Below are positions 56,094-64,000 of a stretch of 64,000 nt of DNA, one piece after another. The position numbers were made by a program, and so were the translations under genes. Position 1 is the stretch's first letter. Each line of letters begins with the position of its first letter. Source of the DNA: Boswellia sacra (lineage: Eukaryota; Streptophyta; Magnoliopsida; Sapindales; Burseraceae); contig SNVD02011147.1 in assembly GCA_013180625.2 (NCBI GenBank), forward strand, positions 186,001 to 250,000, read 5' to 3'. The notes under the pieces were generated by a model. It made no database searches. It was not told the DNA's origin and saw only the letters and a list, made by a program, of their open reading frames with translations.

Positions 56094-56930
56094 GGGAAAA
56101 TTGAAAACATGGACAGAATTAGGGGCCCTTAGTGAAATTTGGACACATCCTGAAAAATTTTCATACCATAGGACAAAAAGACTAAAATACCCTTATGCAT
56201 TCAATTTATTCCCAAAGCCTTATTTCCCTCTTCAGACATATATTTCTGAAACCTCTCGACAACCCTCGAAACGCAGACCGACACGAGCATCCTCTAAGGA
56301 TAGAAGCAAGACAACACAGAAAGAAGCAAGAATCGACACTGCGGTACGTTTATTCGTCAGTTTTTTTTGTAGTTTTAGGGATTTATTTGGTTATTTTCTG
56401 TTTCGTTAGATTTGGTTAGTTTTTAGGGAATTTTAATTTGGGATTTGAGTTTTCGTCGGATTTGTGAACTTATTCTGTGTTTTTAGGGATAGATCTAGTG
56501 TTATTAGGTGATTTTTGTGGTTTGATGTGTATGAAATTGTGAAAATTGACTGGTTTCATCGAGTTGTGTCGGATGCACAACCGACACTCTATATCAGTAT
56601 ATTTTCGAAGACATCAAGTGTCGGTTTCATGGAAACCGAGATATCGATGTCTCAAACCATGTATCTGACACTCGACATGTCGGATGAAAGTTTGTGTCGA
56701 GCGTCGGATTATGTATCCAACACTCGAATAATCTGACATCCGACAAAGTTGTATTGTCGGTTATAGGTATCCGATATGAGTTTTATCAGTTTATGTTGTC
56801 GAGTTCTATCAAGCACGTCGGTTTCCGTCGAGTTTTGTCGAGTGTGTCGAGCGTTTTGGCAGGTTGCTTGTTTTAGCCTTTTTTTGTCTTTTTGCATCAT
56901 ATTTAACTATAACGAACTTATTTTTACAGG
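56094..56930 (+). repeat. Left terminal arm and leader of MULE-2
   Basis: Terminal 160 bp like MULE-1, then a probable first exon (CCTCTCGACAACCCTCG to GACACTGCGGTACG, 56253-56348), an intron-like stretch with TTTTTAGGGATAGATC, and a sparser set of GTCGAG/GTCGG repeats (56560-56860). Ends at the T-rich tract and AG before the Ulp1-type coding region at 56931. Confidence 0.7.
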
Positions 56931-59900
56931 TTGAAGCAAGTGGCAAATGAATTTGGACTGTCCTTCACCTTGAAGAGATCGTATGATGAGCACAACCATA
57001 CAGTGATCACAAACTTGGCAGGTTTGAACTGTATGATTCGCGCAAACTTGAGTGCGAGGCAAAAAGACATGTTTCGTAAAACATATTTTGGGTTTCTCCT
57101 AGACATTCGAGAGCTGTCTTTTCCATCTCAGTTGGTGCACAATGTGCTTCTGTGTGAGGTTAACACAGTGGGGTACGATGAAGAGATGTGGTTCCTTATT
57201 AAAGGTAAAAATATGGTTTTGAACTACAATGTAGTTAAAAATTTTAATTTTTGAGCATCTGGTATTTGTAGTTATTTTTTTGTTACATTATTGGCATCTT
57301 ATGTTTTTTTTTCCTTCTTTGCAAGAAGACTGGTTCGTTTTTTTGCCCATAAGTTTGGTTTGGTTTGGTTACCGGATTGAGATTTGCTTCCACCGTGCCA
57401 CCAATACCAACTGTGTTGAATTCGTGTCGTTTATTGGATACGTATTTCGAGGGTGAGGATACGAAGCTCAAGGATTTCTATGGGAGACTTCACAAATTGA
57501 TTGTGTCAGCTATGCCAGACGAGGATGTTGTGAAGCTGGCCTTGTATTACGTGCTGGAGTGTTTTTGCATGGCATGAGATCGACGCCAACTTATCTCTCG
57601 TGTGTGGTTGAATTTTGTCAACACACTGGATAATTTTAACAATTATCCCTGGGGTTTGGTGTCTTTTGAAAAGACGCTTAAAGGAATGAAAAACGCTTTG
57701 GACGGGAGGTTAAAAAAGTATAAGAAGCGAGCCCAAGCCAAGACGAAGCAGGTATAGAGATATAACTTAGAAGGGTGCCCCTACGCTATTCAGGTACATA
57801 CTGCAAAACAAGTATGTTGACGTGTTTATTATTTGCTTTGATGTACAAATTTAAATACATAGTGTCACTAAATAACCCTTATGTTATTTAGGTTTGGTTG
57901 TACGAGACCGTGCCGTACATTGGCGCGACATATGGGCGAATGTGCAAGGACTTAGAGGGGATGATACCACGCTTGTTGAAGTGGGAGACAAAGAAGACCC
58001 CGTCGAAGGACATTTTCAAATGTGATATCTTGTTGGTTAGGAGGTAGGTATGTAAGGTTCCTCTGTCTTATAAACTTTTCTTGTTTTGGGTCACAGCAAA
58101 TCACTGTTTAATTTGATGGATTATTTATTGACGCAGGCTTGTCCACTCGTTGTTTTGGAGCCATCTGAGGTGGAGCAGACGACACATTGGTATATTAGGC
58201 TCGCTGAAGTAGTTGGCATCCAGAGAGGTGCACATGTAGCCTAGGCGACATCTGTGGATGCTCCATTATTGTTTGATGAGAGGATTGAGCCACTTCCGAC
58301 AGAGGATCCATCAGCTCCACCTCTTACTAGTCAGAGTTCCCTTATTAGACCTGATGTAGGGCCAGCCAGAGACACATCCAGTCCTGCAGGTGATGTCTGT
58401 ATGTGGCCTCCGTCTTATTCTCCTCTCGTTTGTCCTACACGTCCAACGTACGAAAGTCACAGTCATGAGGATCCATCCGAAACTCATTCCGCTGGACATA
58501 GTCCCGTCGATAGGCCTGACGTGGGGGTAGACATGGACACAGTCAGTACCCCCATCAGTCCTGTGTCAGAGACGCTCGGTAGCTACGGTCCTGCAGGCGA
58601 TTCGATTCCTTTGTCGGGTTGTGCGACCAATTACCGTGACTTTAATTTCCCTTCCTGTACAAGATGTTCCTCCAAGCCCGAAGGTATGTAATGAGAATTT
58701 ACATTCGTATACTTATCCGTTTACATTTGCTGCTCGGTTGGTTTATGAAGGTGATCGTTAATAATGATATACAGGCGCAGCTGGTCCATGATGAGTTCCA
58801 GAGCACAGTTCTGCGTGAGCTTGCATTGTTACGAGTGGAGAACAAGAAAATGCGGGAGGAGATAGTTCTTTTGCATAAGGCTATTGTGCTACTGGGTGGC
58901 CACTTCGGATACGCTAACACGGTACGTTGCACAAGTAAAAAAATAGATTTTGTGATTTCCACGCTTAACCTAATGTTAAGGTTTGCTTTAATACAGGATT
59001 TGAATGGAGGTTCGGGCGATGACGGTGAAGGTCAGCAGCCAATTGAACCTGAACCTGTGGACATGAGTGTTCGTGCCACCGATGCTCCTCCCACGGGCTT
59101 CGTTTCGCACTGAGGATATCGTCTACTTTCAGGAAAGCATAAACGGAGCCCCTTTGTCAGTCCACCGGGTAGGAGGAGGCCAAAGGTTGAGCCACAGGAG
59201 AAAGCCCTTGACGATTAGCATGTACAGCCAAAGGCCCCAGTTGTTCAGCCTGCAAAGAGACCAGATTAGCAACCCCCCTGAAGATACAGTCAACCGTCTC
59301 ATCTTGCAGACTCGGGTTCCACTATTTGACCCACTTGCCCCCCTAGCAACTGCTGATGTCGGGGCCTTCGATGCATGGCTGGGGGACGTGGAGGGTGATT
59401 TTGATTTGGGCATCTGCATTGCTAATCGTAAGTTCTTCAAGACGTTGTTGAGGCCGTCAAAGTGGCTTGCATCTGAGGTTGTTTAAGTCCTTCTCGTCTC
59501 CTCCAATATTGTAATATACATTTTGAATTTTTATTGATACTATTACTATATTCAGCACATGGATAGCTACTTGTGGATGCTACGTTGTAGAGATCGCGAT
59601 ATGGGCGCAGCTGGTGTCCAGAGGTCTGCTTTCCTGGACACCACTTTCTGGGTACGTATTTGATAAACATCTGAATTTATAGTTAATTTCTGATTCCTTC
59701 AATACGCTAACCGAACTCAAGAAATTGCAGTTGAAAGTGAAGTCGTTGTGGGCACAATACTCGGATAGACTGGATGACATTAACTGGATAAACGAGGCCG
59801 ATATGGTTCAGTTTGTCCTGGGAGATATGCCCCTCGTTGGAAGACCATGGGTCGATGTGGACAAGGTGAGTACGTTTATATTCAAAGAGTTAGTATGTGC

Positions 59901-60548
59901 CCTTTTATTTGAAATGTTGTCATCAATTTCCATGTTGTCAATTTCCTTTTTAGCTCTATGTCCTTGTTAACATCGGAGACGATCATTGGGTGGCAGCCGA
60001 GGTAGATTTGAATCGCCGTGACGTAGTCATATATGACTGATGTGTTGGGCACAGTTCCACAGACACAGTCAAAGAGACAGTCCGGTGCCTGGCTGAGTTG
60101 ATACCCCATATGGTGTCAATAGATGTTTACGGTATTCTTGACTACCCCGCAACCCCATATGACATTATGTGCATCGACGATGAGACCGAGGTGCCACAAC
60201 AGGAGGTTGGGGGAGGAGCATGCGGCGTGTACTGTTTGAAGTACATTTAGTTCTTAGTGCGTTCCACTGATAGCCTTTAAGGCATTCATGGATGAATGCC
60301 AGCGGGAGAGAATAGCGGTATAGCTTTGGGTTAATCGCATTCATCCACAAGCAGAGGAGGTCGCCACGACCGTCACAACGCCTGTCGAGGTTGGGGCCTT
60401 CACAGGTCCTGCAGATGTTGTGCCTACCGATGTTGCGGCCACCACAGGGATTGTTAATGTTGTGTCAGCGAATGTTCGGACCACTATTGGGCATGGCGAC
60501 GTTGATTCAGCAGAGGTTGAGCAGCAGCCGAGCACGACTGTACCATGA
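56931..60548 (+). pseudogene. DUF1985 / Ulp1-type (C48) protease gene of MULE-2, broken
   Basis: Plus strand, several exons. DUF1985-type region 56931-57254 (FGFLLDIRELSFPSQLVHNVL, EMWFLIKGK) and 57365-57577. Pro/Ser-rich linker 58254-58691. Helical segment 58770-58925 with HDEFQSTVLRELALLRVENK. Acidic piece, then the Ulp1-like region from 59725 (LWAQYSDRLDDINWINEAD, LVGRPWVDVDKV). Catalytic His is in GDDHWVAAEVDL (CAT at 59984-59986), Asp in VVIYD (60034-60036, directly followed by a TGA stop), and Cys in GGGACGVYCLKYI (TGC at 60221-60223, with a TAG soon after). The triad positions survive but the reading frame does not. Confidence 0.75.
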
Positions 60549-61249
60549 TTTTGTGTCATGTATATATTTTGTATAGTTACACATTTTTTTGGGTAGATAG
60601 TTTGTGGATATTTACACAGTATTGTATAGTGACATCTTTTGTATAGTCACACATGTTTTTCATGTATAGTGATACGAAAACTTGTAAATACATATTTTTT
60701 CAGATGTATTAGTACATACGTGTACCTCGTCCCATTGCACTCATACATGAATGGTTTAGGCACAACACACGTATGTTTTACACATTGACGAAGCACATAA
60801 ATTCGGGTCTCATACATTGCCGTAAAGAGACTCTAACACCCATCATATGCAAGAATTCTTTTACCCAAGTATTTCTCCTTGTAAAGGCGAGTGCGCTCCG
60901 TGATCACATCTCTGTTGATCTTCTTATACTCATACATGAATGTTTTATACATTGACAAAGCACATAAAGGAGAATCTCATACACAAATATTTAGTTCAAT
61001 GACAAAACACATAAATTCGTGTTCAATACATGAATGTTATATACATCGACGAAGCATATAAATGAATGTTTCATACATGAACGTTTTATGCATTGACAAA
61101 ATCACATAAATGAAAGTTATTAATTTGAACTAGACACTACATGGAATAAAATAAATAGACTACATCGCTTATAGCAAACAAATAATATTACGTAGACAAA
61201 AAAAATCCTTGCCTACATTTGGTAGACATCATCCCTTGTCATGAAGTGG
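60549..61249. other. Convergent 3' flanks between the two MULE-2 genes
   Basis: AT-rich, with repeated CATACATGAATGTT / ACATTGACAAAGCACATAA words. It contains GGCGAGTGCGCTCC at 60885-60898, the sequence that meets the left arm in MULE-1 at 31171, and AATATTTAGTTCAA at 60996, the sequence that follows the internal arm block in MULE-1 at 35920. Confidence 0.6.
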
Positions 61250-63982
61250 AACTGGGTTTCAGCAAGTTTGATGATTGTGCTCGAAACTTTCACACCGCCC
61301 GCAAGTTCGGGACGAGCCAGACTCACCGACAGAAGGGATTTGATTCCTCTGAGGACGACCGGCTAGTCTCTTCATGATTGGCGATAGAACCACTTTGCTG
61401 CGTACCTCCTCAGGAATCATCCAATCCTCACTAACACCAACAGGAACAACTAGCATAGCATATGCATGTAGTAATATTTAAGTCGTATACCAATGGGCAC
61501 AATAATCATGGCACGCTAGTAGATTCATACATTTGTAAACAGCTAATACATGTGCACACGGAAGCTGGTCAAGATCAAACACCCGGCACGTGCATGTCCG
61601 AGTGTGCATGTCAACGATGCTAACACGGTCGTTACCTCTCACCTCATACATAGTAAGAGAGATACCGCTAACCCTCATACGTTCGCCCTCCTTTAAATGC
61701 TCCTCCATCAACTTGTTAGCCTACAGCAAGAGATGTAATTTTGAGTTAACAAATAACTGTCGACGCTCATAGAACCATTACTGCAAGTTCACCCGGTAAT
61801 AATCTGCTAACAATGTCACCAGAAGAAGTCGCGCATGTGGCAAGCAGCTGTTCATCGACTCAGCTATATTTGTTGTCATGATGTTATACCGTCGGCTATG
61901 AAACTGTGAACGTGCCTATCTATCGACTCCAATCTCTCGAAGATAAGTTGCTGCTGCTGGCATATATGATTCAATTTGCCGCAAATGATAGTTGAAATTA
62001 ACACAATGATATGTCCTTGCAGCTCGGTAGAATATATCCAACAAAGTCTTGTCCTTAAACGTTGCTTCAAGTTACCCTTCAGATGATGAGTGCACAATCC
62101 ATGTAGTGCATGAGGAAAAACTGCTATAATAGCTCGTTCAATGCTATGATGACGGTCAAAAATGAAAACAAGATCTTCGATATTTTGTACAACATGATCG
62201 TGCAACTGTCTCATGAACCAGTTTCGCAAGTCATCATTTTCAGAATGCCCAACTCCAAATGCCAAGAGGTATATTTGTTTATTTCCATCGATACAAGAAG
62301 CCAAAAGCATTGTACCTCTATATTTCTCTTATAAAAAAGAACTACCAACTGCGATAACTGGCCTAATTGATGATGCAAATCCAGCAATAGAGGCCCCATA
62401 CTTATGAAAAAGTATCTAAAGTGGTTGTTGTCATCAGTTTCTAAAGAAGTTTTGGTCCCTGGGTTTGCTTTCTCAATCATGTACATGTACTAGGGGAGTA
62501 GTGTGAATGATTCCTCATGAGATTCGTGAAGTTCTTGCAAAGCTGCCTCCTTTGCCCTCCATGCCTTGTTGTATGTGATATTAACACCCACTGACTCCTG
62601 AACATCAGACATAATATCCTTTGGACGATATATTCTCGATGCCTCAACGAATTTGCTCTTAATATGTTTGCCAATGACATGTGCAGTTGCCTATTTGTGA
62701 TTTGGGTGAAGTTCGACTTTGGAGTATGTGTGATGGTTCTTATACTATTTCACTTAGAAGAAGTGTGAATCGGCTACCTTTGTGGCACGTAAACACCTTT
62801 TACAAGATTCAGCACGGCAGATAACCTGAAACCTTGTTGCATTAGAGTTCCTCACCTTGAATTGCAAGTTCCGTCTTAATGCCAAATTCGATAACTTCTC
62901 ACGAAGCTCCGTTTTGCTATTAAACATCTGCCCAACCCCAACCTCAATCCCGTCAACTACAAACGATGAAGCATCATCGCTATCTACGGATGATGAATGC
63001 ACAATAGGCAGCATCCACCTGAATGTGTTAGCCCGATGGCTGTCATTCTCAGAGCCTTAATTAGCTTCTTCATGTCTACGATTTGCATCCATTCTCGGCT
63101 CATTATTCGACGCCGGATCTTGCTGATGTCCGTTTAGTAGAGGAGTAGGTGAGGAGTGAATTGGAGAAGGAACGGTAAACGACACATCCTGGTTCACATC
63201 ATTCAAGATCTCCGTCTGTTCATCATTATCAAAATGTGAACTGTCTACATCCTGGCCATCAACAATAAAATCATCCAAACCCTCAACATCATTCTCAATA
63301 CGAATAGTGGAATCATCATTGTCATCGTCAACATGCTCACTAACATCATCACTACCATCATCATTATCTTCGTAATTTTCATCACCACCATCGTCGTCAT
63401 TAACATCATCACTAGCATTATTAATATCAATATTACCTAAACTCTCAAACTCTCTAATGCTATCAAGATGACGTACCAATCTCGACGGCATCGACGGGGG
63501 CACCCCTTCTTCATTTTCAACTAACATCCCAACTGACTCATGCCCTGCATGCCCTGAATACTGCTCAAACTTAATGCCAACGTTATCATTCAATTGTGGT
63601 TGTGCACAAACAGAATGGACTCACTTAATTGGTTGCTTCCACTTGCTGAGCGAAAAAAAAAGGGATGAGAAGATCTTTGTCGCCTACGTACTGCATCGGA
63701 TCCTAACCTCTGTCTTTATTTCTCCCTATCTTCAACTTTAACAATTAATGGTATATATGACTGTTGGTCCTCCAAACAATGTTGTATAAAGAAACAAACA
63801 TCGTTGTCAGTCTCATTAGGAGTCGGCATTGGCGGAACACCCTTAAAAATAAATTGAACCTCTAAACTGATGTTATACTTACGAAGATCCCAACCCATTT
63901 CAATACTAATACAGTCAACCAACTCATTATAGGTAATACACCTACGAATTATCAATGGCTTCGCCCTCCCACCGCTGTTCAA
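61250..63982 (-). pseudogene. MuDR-type transposase of MULE-2, broken
   Basis: Minus strand. PB1-like N-terminus 63982-63716 (RRCITYNELVDCISIEMGW, NDVCFFIQHCLEDQQSY). Acidic Asp-rich part 63593-63057. MuDR DNA-binding region 63014-62754 (VGQMFNSKTELREKLSN, FQVICRAESCKRCLRA). Catalytic region 62486-61876 with DRHHSIERAI-type second Asp (FIFDRHHSI); the first Asp region, around 62370-62340, is frameshifted. SWIM finger 61711-61478 with CTCRVFDLDQLPCAHVL (all four metal ligands present, unlike MULE-1). CCHC-like end CGRCESFEHNHQTC near 61275. Several frameshifts, so inactive as it stands. Confidence 0.85.
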
Positions 63983-64000
63983 ATAACCACCATTCTTTTG

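Larger units (their letters stand above)
56094..64000. mobile_element. MULE-2: Mutator-like element with Ulp1-type cassette, right end outside the window
   Basis: The left end GGGAAAATTGAAAACATGG at 56094 matches the MULE-1 ends, followed by the same GGCCCTTAGTGAAATTTGG-type terminal text. Contents: a DUF1985/Ulp1-type gene on the plus strand (56931-60548) and a MuDR-type transposase on the minus strand (63982-61250), so the genes converge. The right arm should begin just past 64000. It inserted about 80 bp downstream of the F-box-like pseudogene's last codon. Confidence 0.85.

Overview
The window is plant nuclear DNA, most likely from a eudicot. It is AT-rich, has GT-AG spliced genes with U-rich introns, plant-type Ty1/copia retrotransposons primed by initiator-Met tRNA, and Mutator-like elements (MULEs) with 9-bp target duplications. 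Transposon debris fills most of it. Only one intact host gene is visible: a 14-exon gene for mitochondrial dihydrolipoyllysine succinyltransferase (E2 of the 2-oxoglutarate dehydrogenase complex) at 25.0-29.1 kb, + strand. I could read every splice junction in phase, giving a predicted 467-residue protein. No tRNA or rRNA gene, CRISPR array or bacterial-type operon was seen.

Layout. 1-11.3 kb: an old, broken copia element on the minus strand. Its 5' LTR lies at 10.45-11.31 kb and its 3' half is outside the window. It has been invaded twice, by a non-coding element (about 1.09-2.59 kb) and by a very young, intact copia (3.62-9.95 kb) with nearly identical LTRs and separate gag and pol frames. 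11.3-15.1 kb: AT-rich, no gene seen. 15.1-21.6 kb: remains of a MULE whose transposase (plus strand) is broken. Its first intron carries another non-coding insertion, a later intron has become a minisatellite, and its 3' end is cut by a GC-rich foldback. 22.0-23.8 kb: an inverted-repeat element with a second long foldback nested in it. 24.1-29.2 kb: the E2 gene. 29.83-40.05 kb: a complete MULE (MULE-1, 10.2 kb, exact 9-bp target duplication). 40-43 kb: MITE-like and SINE-like repeats. 43.1-48.0 and 49.2-54.5 kb: two older copia elements with both LTRs. 54.6-56.0 kb: an F-box-like (At4g22030-type) pseudogene. 56.09-64 kb: most of a second MULE (MULE-2) of the same family as MULE-1.

The most interesting part is the MULE-1/MULE-2 pair. 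Each carries a MuDR-type transposase (PB1-like N-terminus, DNA-binding region, DDE-type core, SWIM finger, CCHC knuckle) and a second gene of the DUF1985/Ulp1-protease (C48) type. Each has subterminal DNA packed with a CpG-containing GTCGAG motif. In MULE-2 the two genes converge. In MULE-1 the Ulp1 cassette is inverted, and its left end is a 1.3-kb copy of the right end that includes the first part of the transposase gene. All four genes carry stops or frameshifts, so these copies look non-autonomous. Transposons carrying Ulp1-like genes are a known plant class (KI-MULE/Kaonashi type). The cassette inversion, arm copying and GTCGAG arrays are what I would look at first.
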